A stretch of DNA of 5,137 bases. Source: CAYPEL01 sp964409635 (GTDB lineage Bacteria > Pseudomonadota > Gammaproteobacteria > DSM-19610). The translations under genes were made by a program, and so were the position numbers. Location of the stretch: the NCBI GenBank assembly GCA_964409635.1, contig CAYPEL010000182.1, forward strand, positions 1-5,137, given 5' to 3'. Each line of letters begins with the position of its first letter. Position 1 is the first letter of the stretch. Shown here piece after piece: positions 1-5,137 of this stretch. The notes below the pieces were generated by a model, which was not told the origin of the DNA, did not search any database, and was given only the letters and a program-made list of their open reading frames with translations.

Positions 1-258
1 AGCCGTGACCTGTTACGGGATGTTTTTAAACGTGTTTCAGGTAAAGGTTACAAAATAGAAAATGCAGATATAACCGTGGTCGCCCAAGCGCCAAAACTTG
101 CGCCGTACATTCAGCCGATGACAAATAATATAGCGGCTGATTTATCTGTTGATCCTACACAAATAAATATCAAGGCAACCACCAGTGAACAGCTCGGCTT
201 TACCGGAAGAGAAGAAGGAATAGCTGCATTTGCCATCGTCCTGCTGCAAGAACACTAA
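1..258 (+). CDS. ispF: 2-C-methyl-D-erythritol 2,4-cyclodiphosphate synthase, C-terminal part (5' end outside window)
   Basis: This is the last 85 residues of IspF, open at the left edge of the window. The enzyme cyclises CDP-methylerythritol 2-phosphate to MEcPP with release of CMP, in the cytosolic MEP pathway to isoprenoids. The fragment starts at SRDLL, which lines up with residue 73 of the 159-residue E. coli protein as I recall it. It runs through the AQAPKLAPYI segment and the family signature ATTSEQLGFTGREEG near the end. In E. coli the equivalent ATTTE (131-135) contacts the cytidine-diphosphate part of the substrate, and E135 lies at the metal/phosphate site; the Glu is kept here. 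The zinc-ligand N-terminal half is outside the window. The reading frame is intact to a TAA at 256-258. truD follows directly, a common gammaproteobacterial order (ispD-ispF-truD). Identity is very secure. Confidence 0.96.
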   Translation, partial: SRDLLRDVFKRVSGKGYKIENADITVVAQAPKLAPYIQPMTNNIAADLSVDPTQINIKATTSEQLGFTGREEGIAAFAIVLLQEH

Positions 259-274
259 CTATTTAAAGAGCCCC

Positions 275-1324
275 TTGCAACCCACACTTAACTCAGTCTG
301 GCTCAACCTCCCACACGCCTGGGGTGGACCCTGCGGATCAGGCGTTCTACGCAGCACCCCAGCAGATTTCCAGGTCATTGAAATCCCCATCACAGAACCT
401 AACGGCGAAGGCGAACACAGTTGGTTATACATTAGAAAAACGGGCGCAAACACAGAATGGGTTGCGCGCCAACTGGCAAAGCACGCCGCCGTTAGCGTAT
501 CAGCAGTGAGCTTTGCCGGCTTAAAAGACCGTAATGCAATCACCCAACAATGGTTCTCGGTTCACCTGCCGGGAAAATCGGATCCCGATTGGCAAGCGAT
601 GGATGCAGAGGGCGTCGAAATACTGAACACTGCCCGCCATACGCGCAAACTCAAACGCGGTGCATTAAAGGCTAATCGATTTAATATTCGCATCAGCTCG
701 CTGACAGCCGGCACGGCAGCAATTGAAAAACGCTTAAACGCAATCAAGCACGGTGGTGTACCCAATTACTTCGGTGGCCAACGTTTTGGCCGGGAAGGTA
801 TGAACCTCAACCAGGCAGCACACTTATTCGAAGGCAGGCTACGTAAACCACCGCGCCACAAACGTGGGCTGTATTTATCAGCTGCACGCTCAGCGCTCTT
901 CAACCTGGTATTGGCAGCACGGGTGACCGATGAAAGCTGGTTCCGATTGATATCCGGTGATGTCTTGCAGCTCGATGCCAAGTCTGCCTGTTTTGTCGCC
1001 GCAACAGAGGATATCGACTTAGCGGATAGAATTGATTCCATGGAACTGCACCCGACAGGCCCAATGTGGGGGCGGGGTGAACTCATGCCCCTGTCCGAAG
1101 CGCGTGACTACGAAACGATAAAACTTGTAGATTACGCGCTGTTTCGGGACGGGCTGGAAAAAGCCGGTTTGAAGCAGGAGCGCCGCAGCCTGCGGCTGGT
1201 TGCCAGAGAACTTAGCTGGCAATGGCAACCAGACGAGTCACTATGCGTACAATTCACTTTGTCACCCGGTAGCTATGCCACCAGTATTTTCCGTGAGATT
1301 TTCCAGAGTGAACCAGCAGCTTAA
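275..1324 (+). CDS. truD: tRNA pseudouridine(13) synthase TruD
   Basis: TruD isomerises uridine 13 to pseudouridine in tRNA (tRNA-Glu in E. coli). Using the TTG at 275 the protein has 349 residues, the same length as E. coli TruD. Family marks are all present: GEGEHSWLYIRKTGANT near residues 44-60, SFAGLKDRNAITQQW with the catalytic Asp at about residue 85 (D80 in E. coli), ARHTRKLKRGALKANRF around 122-138, GVPNYFGGQRFGREGMN, and the C-terminal SPGSYATSIFRE. The start is uncertain because no ATG or GTG lies in the right place. TTG 275 has AAAGAG at 265-270, only 4 nt upstream, and leaves a 16-nt gap after ispF. TTG 230 would add 15 residues, overlap ispF by 29 nt, and has AAGGAA at 215-220 with 9-nt spacing, but that stretch also encodes the conserved REEG of IspF. 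I prefer 275 because the added residues have no counterpart in E. coli TruD. The 3' end contains the start of the next gene, so coupled expression is likely. Confidence 0.95.
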   Translation: MQPTLNSVWLNLPHAWGGPCGSGVLRSTPADFQVIEIPITEPNGEGEHSWLYIRKTGANTEWVARQLAKHAAVSVSAVSFAGLKDRNAITQQWFSVHLPGKSDPDWQAMDAEGVEILNTARHTRKLKRGALKANRFNIRISSLTAGTAAIEKRLNAIKHGGVPNYFGGQRFGREGMNLNQAAHLFEGRLRKPPRHKRGLYLSAARSALFNLVLAARVTDESWFRLISGDVLQLDAKSACFVAATEDIDLADRIDSMELHPTGPMWGRGELMPLSEARDYETIKLVDYALFRDGLEKAGLKQERRSLRLVARELSWQWQPDESLCVQFTLSPGSYATSIFREIFQSEPAA

Positions 1325-2009
1325 TACCATCTGGCAGCGGATAAGCACAGCTGCAAAACGCAGTGGCCGGAATCCGGAGGCGATTCGCCTGGTTGCGGTT
1401 TCCAAAAAACAACCTGTGCAAGCCATTCAGCAGCTAGCCGAGCAGGGGCAAATTGATTTTGGTGAAAGCACACTCCAGGAAGCGCAGGAAAAAATACCGG
1501 ATAATCCGGCGTTATCCTGGCACTGCATCGGTCATATACAGTCCAATAAAACCCGTTATATACCCGGCCTGTTTGACTGGGTGCATTCGATCGACAGTGA
1601 AAAACTGGTTGACCGTCTGGAACAGGCGGCGAGTCAGGAAAACCAACAGCTCAAATTCTTGTTACAGGTAAATATTGCACAGGATCCGGACAAGTTTGGT
1701 TTTGCAGCGGAAAATCTGGATAGCGTTATTGACTCTATTCTAAGCAAACAATACCGCCATGTTGTTTTGCATGGATTAATGACCATAGGTCAGGCAAATG
1801 TATCGGAAGATAAAACGCGCCTGGCTTTCGTTGCACTGAAAACCTTGAGTGATGAATTATCAATGCGATTCGGCCAGCGCCATTTCAAAGAGCTCTCCAT
1901 GGGCATGAGCCAGGATTTTGAAATTGCCATAGAAGAGGGTGCGACGATGGTTCGCGTAGGGACAGCATTATTTGGTGACAGGCATTCACGTTATCAGCGT
2001 ATAGAGTAG
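1275..2009 (+). CDS. yggS: YggS/PLPBP-family pyridoxal 5'-phosphate homeostasis protein
   Basis: This is a fold-type III (alanine racemase N-terminal-like barrel) PLP-binding protein of about 244 residues. Family members bind PLP and maintain B6 and amino-acid balance; no catalytic activity is established for them. Visible landmarks are LVAVSKKQP with the probable PLP-binding lysine at about residue 44 (K36 in E. coli YggS), WHCIGHIQSNKTRYI, HGLMTIGQ, and the phosphate-binding C-terminal ELSMGMSQDFEIAIEEG...MVRVGTALFG. The usual FGENYVQE reads FGESTLQE here, so the normally conserved Asn is Ser. The first true ATG is at 1275, overlapping truD by 50 nt. GTGs at 1293 and 1308 would give lengths closer to E. 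coli's 234 residues. None has a strong Shine-Dalgarno, which fits translational coupling to truD. yggS is more often found near pilT and proC, so this position suggests either a moved gene or a paralogue. It ends with TAG facing a minus-strand gene. Confidence 0.93.
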   Translation: MPPVFSVRFSRVNQQLNTIWQRISTAAKRSGRNPEAIRLVAVSKKQPVQAIQQLAEQGQIDFGESTLQEAQEKIPDNPALSWHCIGHIQSNKTRYIPGLFDWVHSIDSEKLVDRLEQAASQENQQLKFLLQVNIAQDPDKFGFAAENLDSVIDSILSKQYRHVVLHGLMTIGQANVSEDKTRLAFVALKTLSDELSMRFGQRHFKELSMGMSQDFEIAIEEGATMVRVGTALFGDRHSRYQRIE

Positions 2010-2045
2010 TCGTTGTGTTGCGTACCCAGCGCTTCCTGCATTTCA
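2010..2045. other. Convergent intergenic gap between yggS and the glycosyltransferase
   Basis: These 36 nt separate two converging genes. I see no GC-rich stem followed by a T-run on either strand, so there is no recognisable intrinsic terminator. The nearest structure is an imperfect hairpin at 2060-2085 inside the glycosyltransferase 3' end: AACGA/TCGTT and ATCT/AGAT with a 3-nt bulge and a TGGTG loop, without a following T-tract. Termination may be Rho-dependent or lie further inside the opposing genes. Confidence 0.5.
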
Positions 2046-3212
2046 TTAGTCCTTGCCTGAACGATTTATCTTGGTGAGATTCGTTACAATCCCTGGCGAT
2101 ACCTTTTTGTACACATCCAGTAAAATTTGTTGCAATACCGCCATATCATATTTCTCAGCGGCGGCTTGCGCGGCGGCGGCAGCAATTGATTTATACAGAG
2201 TAGCATCCGTTATCAAACATTCAATTCGTGCCGCTAAAGCCTGTGCATCCTGTGACGGAATCACAAACCCACTGACTCCATCCTGTATCATTTCAGGGAT
2301 AGCTCCCACGGCGGTTGCTATTGCTGGCACACCCGCTGCCATCGCCTCAATCAAGCTGTTGGGCATATTTTCATAATGTGAAGGTAAAACGAACAGATCG
2401 ATTGATTGATAGAGTTCTGGTTTGACATCGAGGGTTATAACACCCGCACTGAGCCAGCACTTACCCTCCTTACCCAACACCTGCTCGATCTCTTTTCGAT
2501 GGCTGCCGTTACCAGCCACTACTAAAAAAAGCTGCGGGTAACGCTGGCATAAGTCAGCCATCGCGTCGAGCAACTCAAAAATCCCCTTCGCCGCCTCTGT
2601 AGCTCGATCACGCGTCCCCATAAATAAGATTGCGATTCGCCCTGGCGGTATTCCGAAGCGCTTACGGTCAGGCTGCGCCTGACTGTAGATACGAGTATAG
2701 GTTGCATTGGGAGCAACCATAGCCTCCCGGCCTGTCAGTTTATTGAAATAATCTGCCCACCACGGCGATAACACCAGCAACACCTGTGGAAAATTCAGCA
2801 GTCTGCGCACAATAGCCTGCCTTAGACGGGATGATTGCTGGTAGTAATCTGGAAACCCACCCCCGTGTATTTGTAGAATAACGCGGCGCCCTAACAGGCG
2901 CGCAATGAATGCGTAGAGACCGTTTTGATAGAAATTGACACCACTGGATGTCTTGACATGCACGATACGGCAGCGGCTCTGTAACACTATTAGTACAAAT
3001 CGGGCGTAGGCAGCCAACTGGTAAGACAAACGCTGCCAGATAGGACGCGATGAATCCCTGCCTCGCCAGTTATTGAACAGGCGCATACCGGTTTGTTCTG
3101 CAAGCTCAGAATTCAATAGCAGATCAACGCCCACCTCAACACCACCTAAAAACGGTGGTGTTGGCAAAGGGCCAACGAGCAGAACCTGGCAACGCTGCAG
3201 AGGTGGCTTCAT
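2046..3212 (-). CDS. GT4-family (GT-B fold) glycosyltransferase, probable exopolysaccharide/capsule synthesis
   Basis: This 388-residue protein is a probable retaining glycosyltransferase that moves a sugar from an NDP-sugar onto a lipid-linked or growing glycan at the cytoplasmic face of the inner membrane. The N-terminal Rossmann half starts LLVGPLPTPPFLGGVEVG (11-28), with the GG-V/E loop typical of GT4 enzymes. It continues with VHVKTSSGVNFYQNGLYAFIARLLGRRVILQIHGGG (84-119). The C-terminal donor-binding half has ILFMGT (195-200), VVAGNG (231-236), and the EX7E motif with E281 and E289 in HYENMPNSLIEAMAAGVP. No signal peptide or clear transmembrane segment is seen. An alanine-rich run at 344-352 precedes the C-terminal helix. 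The ATG at 3210-3212 has only a weak upstream GGA, and an upstream in-frame stop excludes a longer form. The gene ends in tandem stops (TAA TGA). It lies 37 nt downstream of the adenylating enzyme and is probably co-transcribed with it. Donor and acceptor sugars cannot be predicted from the sequence. Confidence 0.93.
   Translation of the reverse strand: MKPPLQRCQVLLVGPLPTPPFLGGVEVGVDLLLNSELAEQTGMRLFNNWRGRDSSRPIWQRLSYQLAAYARFVLIVLQSRCRIVHVKTSSGVNFYQNGLYAFIARLLGRRVILQIHGGGFPDYYQQSSRLRQAIVRRLLNFPQVLLVLSPWWADYFNKLTGREAMVAPNATYTRIYSQAQPDRKRFGIPPGRIAILFMGTRDRATEAAKGIFELLDAMADLCQRYPQLFLVVAGNGSHRKEIEQVLGKEGKCWLSAGVITLDVKPELYQSIDLFVLPSHYENMPNSLIEAMAAGVPAIATAVGAIPEMIQDGVSGFVIPSQDAQALAARIECLITDATLYKSIAAAAAQAAAEKYDMAVLQQILLDVYKKVSPGIVTNLTKINRSGKD
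3137..3163 (-). repeat. Perfect 10-bp inverted repeat inside the glycosyltransferase coding sequence
   Basis: CAACACCACC at 3137-3146 and GGTGGTGTTG at 3154-3163 are exact reverse complements separated by 7 nt (3147-3153). In the minus-strand mRNA this makes a 10-bp hairpin over codons 17-26 (residues PTPPFLGGVE), about 50 nt after the start codon. No T-run follows on either strand, so it is not an intrinsic terminator. The stem partly reflects Pro (CCN) and Gly (GGN) codons facing each other, but the perfect match goes beyond what the amino acids demand. It could slow early elongation or be chance. Confidence 0.6.
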
Positions 3213-3233
3213 GATCCATTTACACCGTTACAA

Positions 3234-3253
3234 GCATGATGATCATGCATCAT
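3234..3253. repeat. Overlapping short palindromes in the gap between the two minus-strand genes
   Basis: GCATGAT-G-ATCATGC at 3234-3248 is a perfect 7-bp inverted repeat around one base. It overlaps a second one, ATGATG-ATCATG-CATCAT, at 3236-3253. Together they cover the stop codon of the adenylating enzyme and part of the 37-nt spacer before the glycosyltransferase. They could be a small operator-like or RNA hairpin element affecting the downstream gene, or a by-product of repeated ATG/CAT triplets. No function is assigned. Confidence 0.4.
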
Positions 3254-4644
3254 ACTATTGTATCCAGACTTAACTCAGACACAACCGCGCGAAACTTACC
3301 GCTCGCATTCCGGGCTATCTGTGATACGCATTCAATGCTGACAGGCAAAGCCCCCAGGCGGTCTTGCAGACGTTGTATAACTTGTGCTTCAACTTGGCAG
3401 TTGAATAGTTCTCCAGGCACGATGCGCACCGTCAAGGAAGCATCTTTATGTTGCAGAACCTGCGCCTCAATAACACCCGCCAGGTCAAAAAACACATGAT
3501 GAATTCTACCTACCCAACCACCGGTTTTTGTCTGCAATAAATCATCCTCTCGCCCGATTATCCCATCCACCACCGGGAAGTTGCGTCCACAAGGACAGCT
3601 CTGATGATCAGTAATTCTTACAATGTCACCTGTACGGTAGCGCAACAAAGGCATGGCCTTATTCCAGAAACCAGTTGCCACGATTTCACGCAACTCTGGA
3701 TCAGACGACCCTTCAACAGGTAATAACTCTGTAATGCCATATTCTGGAATAATATGGTACGACCCAAAATTGCATTGCTGAATCGCAGACACCGCTTCGG
3801 TCTGTCCATAGTGCTCAAGCACCTGCGCCTGGAACGTCTCCTCGATAAGCTGTCGTTGTGAGGCGGAAAGACTTTCGGAAGATAAGAAGACTAGCGGAAT
3901 ATGACATTCTAGCCCATGTGCTTTAGTGAAAGCCGCAAGTAATGCAGCGGATGACGGGTAAGCAACCAATGCCCTGGGTTGTAAAGCTCGGATACGTTCA
4001 ACATAGGCACGCAGCGTGTCCATGGAAAGGTGAAAAGAAGACATGCGAAGTTCATTCATTGATCGTATAAAACGCCAAGGCGCATGACTTTGCTGACCCG
4101 CAAGGACGATGAGATCACCTCGCATTTTGACGTGGCGATCGTTTGATTTATAGCCAACCCAGCTATACTGCCGCTCCAGAAATGCTTCTTCTACTGGATC
4201 ATAATCGGATCTCTGATAGATACGCAGTGGTGTACCGGTCGTACCACTGGTCAAAGTAACCAATGTGTCATTTGCGCCTGGATCAACGAATTGTTTTGCA
4301 TCGCTGCGCAGGCTTTCCTTATCCAGGAATGGAAGCTTTTCCAGATCCTGTGGATAACGAATATCACGGCTACTAATACCATGAAGCTGGAACAACTTTT
4401 TGTAGTATGGAGTACAGGAAGCCGCTGCAACAATTTGCTGCAGCTTTTCTACCTGGAGATTTTCAAGCCGCTCAGGGTCATACCACTGACTGTGTTGCAG
4501 CCAATCAAATTGCTGATCAAAGGTTGCGCCATGGAGACGTCTGGACTTGAAGTAAAAATAGCTGCTCAGAAGAGCTTCCTGAACCCTGGCAGGCGAATGC
4601 GCGTATAACGCCCGACCCACCGGTTTGAGCCGCTCTGCTAACAT
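3250..4644 (-). CDS. PaaK/CapK-like adenylate-forming enzyme (phenylacetate-CoA ligase family) of a polysaccharide locus
   Basis: This 464-residue protein belongs to the phenylacetate-CoA ligase / coenzyme F390 synthetase / CapK branch of the ANL adenylating superfamily. Members activate a carboxylic acid with ATP; those in capsule and EPS clusters are thought to supply an acyl or amino-acid decoration, but substrates are largely unknown. The N-terminus has the family pattern LQHSQWYDPERL (49-60), SCTPYYKKLF (76-85) and LEKLPFLDKESLR (101-113). ATP-site motifs follow: TSGTTGTPLR (132-141, P-loop-like), HYGQTEA (278-284), YRTGD (336-340) and, in the C-terminal lid, NASGKFRAV with the probable catalytic K450. 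C291, H297, C350 and C352 form a possible metal-binding set. There is no carrier-protein or condensation domain. The ATG at 4642-4644 has a good Shine-Dalgarno (AGGGGA, 7-nt spacing). It is the first gene of a probable two-gene unit with the glycosyltransferase. True phenylacetate degradation is unlikely, since no paa genes are near. Confidence 0.92.
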   Translation of the reverse strand: MLAERLKPVGRALYAHSPARVQEALLSSYFYFKSRRLHGATFDQQFDWLQHSQWYDPERLENLQVEKLQQIVAAASCTPYYKKLFQLHGISSRDIRYPQDLEKLPFLDKESLRSDAKQFVDPGANDTLVTLTSGTTGTPLRIYQRSDYDPVEEAFLERQYSWVGYKSNDRHVKMRGDLIVLAGQQSHAPWRFIRSMNELRMSSFHLSMDTLRAYVERIRALQPRALVAYPSSAALLAAFTKAHGLECHIPLVFLSSESLSASQRQLIEETFQAQVLEHYGQTEAVSAIQQCNFGSYHIIPEYGITELLPVEGSSDPELREIVATGFWNKAMPLLRYRTGDIVRITDHQSCPCGRNFPVVDGIIGREDDLLQTKTGGWVGRIHHVFFDLAGVIEAQVLQHKDASLTVRIVPGELFNCQVEAQVIQRLQDRLGALPVSIECVSQIARNASGKFRAVVSELSLDTIV

Positions 4645-4651
4645 TGTTCTT

Positions 4652-4657
4652 TCCCCT
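4652..4657 (-). promoter_or_regulatory. Ribosome binding site of the PaaK/CapK-like gene
   Basis: On the minus strand AGGGGA lies 7 nt before the ATG at 4642-4644. This is the clearest Shine-Dalgarno in the window and supports that start codon over any downstream choice. Confidence 0.7.
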
Positions 4658-4843
4658 GCCCAGTTATACTAAAACCATCCCTGTCGGACGTCCCAATCAT
4701 CCAACGTGACAGCACAATTTAGCAGCCTTCTACTGTGGGCCGCTCTAAACAAATAGGGTATGTATCGTACAAGTGGAAGACTACGGGTGCAATGCAGGGA
4801 TTAGCACTCAGCTATTTTTGAGTACCTTGACTCACGGGTAGTT

Positions 4844-4975
4844 ATGAAATTCCAGCTTGTTGCCATTTTCACCATTGCGAAATTTGCCACCGAGATTTTC
4901 TGGTTGCCTTTAGTTGACCGCGCCTGCGCACACCTGCGCCGAGTCAGTTGTGCATCCTTGTATATCACAAAGTAA
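4844..4975 (+). CDS. Doubtful small ORF, 43 residues, hydrophobic N-terminal segment
   Basis: An ATG at 4844 opens a 43-codon frame ending in TAA at 4973-4975. The peptide begins MKFQLVAIFTIAKF. It has a mainly non-polar stretch over residues 4-24, interrupted by Lys13 and Glu17, then a Cys- and Arg-containing tail (RACAHLRRVSCASLY). That could be read as a small membrane or secreted peptide. Against this, there is no good Shine-Dalgarno (only CGGGTAG nearby), I recognise no family, and the frame lies opposite the minus-strand operon's leader. The complementary strand over the same bases also reads sensibly (ENLGGKFRNGENGNKLEFHN, then a stop). Either reading may be a fossil of an older gene, or both may be chance. 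I would not count it as a real gene without conservation evidence. Confidence 0.15.
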   Translation: MKFQLVAIFTIAKFATEIFWLPLVDRACAHLRRVSCASLYITK

Positions 4976-5000
4976 ATGCCATACGGATCTGCCCCTGGTT

Positions 5001-5137
5001 TCTGGTATTAATATATTCAATAAGATATTGATTTATAGTGGTTAAAAGTGTCTCGCTAAGTTTAATATAAAATTACTATACAATAAATGAATATATATGC
5101 TATATTATTTATAGATATTATACTTTAACTAGGTATC
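5001..5137. other. Extremely AT-rich terminal segment
   Basis: By direct count only 27 of these 137 bases are G or C (about 20%), against a roughly balanced composition in the rest of the window. It carries no ORF of note. It contains several TATAAT-like hexamers, for example TTAAAA (5042-5047), an 18-nt spacer and TATAAA (5066-5071) on the plus strand. There are also small hairpins: TCAATA/TATTGA at 5017-5031 and AATATA/TATATT at 5090-5106. Such tracts often serve as promoters or as binding sites for H-NS-like silencers, and they flank acquired surface-polysaccharide loci. Here it could serve the minus-strand unit, a gene beyond the right edge, or both. The promoter match is not significant in DNA this AT-rich. 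Confidence 0.6.

Larger units (their letters stand above)
4645..5000. other. Upstream non-coding region of the PaaK/CapK-like operon
   Basis: This 356-nt stretch precedes the first gene of the minus-strand unit and should contain its promoter and leader. Apart from the Shine-Dalgarno I find no convincing sigma-70 promoter. A TATAAC on the minus strand at 4663-4668 sits too close to the Shine-Dalgarno, and TTGTAC with a 17-nt spacer to TTTAGA matches consensus at only 3 of 6 positions in each box. The stretch also holds a doubtful 43-codon ORF (4844-4975), an alternating ACTCA/TGAGT set (4806-4834) and a JUMPstart-like CCAGGGGC on the minus strand (4991-4998). Base composition resembles the coding parts of the window, so a degraded gene remnant is possible. 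Confidence 0.6.

Noticed and set aside
259..543. Long opposite-strand and out-of-frame ORFs inside truD (also at 562-765, 766-1086 and 1019-1228).
   Set aside because: They lie wholly or largely over a gene with clear family motifs and show no recognisable protein features; they are shadows of truD codon composition.
1998..2040. A 15-codon minus-strand frame (MQEALGTQHNDYSIR) just after the glycosyltransferase stop.
   Set aside because: It is very short, has no Shine-Dalgarno, and runs into the 3' end of yggS on the opposite strand; nothing supports translation.
2060..2085. Hairpin at the glycosyltransferase 3' end as a terminator for yggS.
   Set aside because: The stem is AT-rich with a 3-nt bulge and is not followed by a T-tract, so it does not qualify as an intrinsic terminator.
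4291..4608. A 105-codon plus-strand ORF opposite the adenylating enzyme.
   Set aside because: It is antisense to well-conserved N-terminal coding sequence and has no family resemblance.
3250..4644. Annotation as true phenylacetate-CoA ligase (paaK) of aromatic degradation.
   Set aside because: The neighbour is a glycosyltransferase, not paa genes, and the N-terminal SQWYDPERL-type region fits the CapK-like polysaccharide branch better.
4663..4668. TATAAC on the minus strand as a -10 box for the adenylating enzyme.
   Set aside because: The implied transcription start would fall in or next to the Shine-Dalgarno, and no -35 lies at 16-18 nt; spacers to TTGGGA or TTGGAT are 22 and 30 nt.
4827..4832. 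TTGACT on the plus strand as a -35 box.
   Set aside because: No acceptable -10 hexamer occurs 16-18 nt downstream.

Overview
The window looks like a gammaproteobacterial chromosome. It begins with the ispF-truD pair, a linkage common in that class, and the proteins read like gammaproteobacterial family members. I cannot name a genus from sequence alone.

Layout: positions 1-2009 hold a plus-strand, tightly packed housekeeping block. It consists of the 3' half of ispF (MEP isoprenoid pathway), truD (pseudouridine-13 synthase for tRNA) and a YggS/PLPBP-family pyridoxal-phosphate homeostasis gene whose start lies inside the end of truD. Spacing of these three is 16 nt or overlapping, so they are probably co-transcribed. 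A 36-nt convergent gap (2010-2045) follows.

Positions 2046-4644 hold two minus-strand genes 37 nt apart. The promoter-proximal one (3250-4644) encodes a PaaK/CapK-like adenylate-forming enzyme and the distal one (2046-3212) a GT4-type glycosyltransferase. This pairing is typical of exopolysaccharide or capsule loci, so the unit probably helps build or decorate a surface glycan. No polymerase, flippase or export gene is visible here.

Positions 4645-5137 (493 nt) hold no convincing gene. The part next to the adenylating enzyme has ordinary base composition and contains a good Shine-Dalgarno, a doubtful 43-codon ORF, some short inverted repeats and a weak JUMPstart-like motif. The last 137 nt are extremely AT-rich (27 G/C of 137, about 20%), unlike anything else in the window, and may mark a regulatory zone or an island edge.

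I found no RNA gene, CRISPR array, complete insertion sequence or clearly novel multi-gene system. The most useful leads are the atypical YggS linked to truD, the two-gene adenylase/glycosyltransferase unit with a strong hairpin in the early glycosyltransferase coding sequence, and the AT-rich right end.
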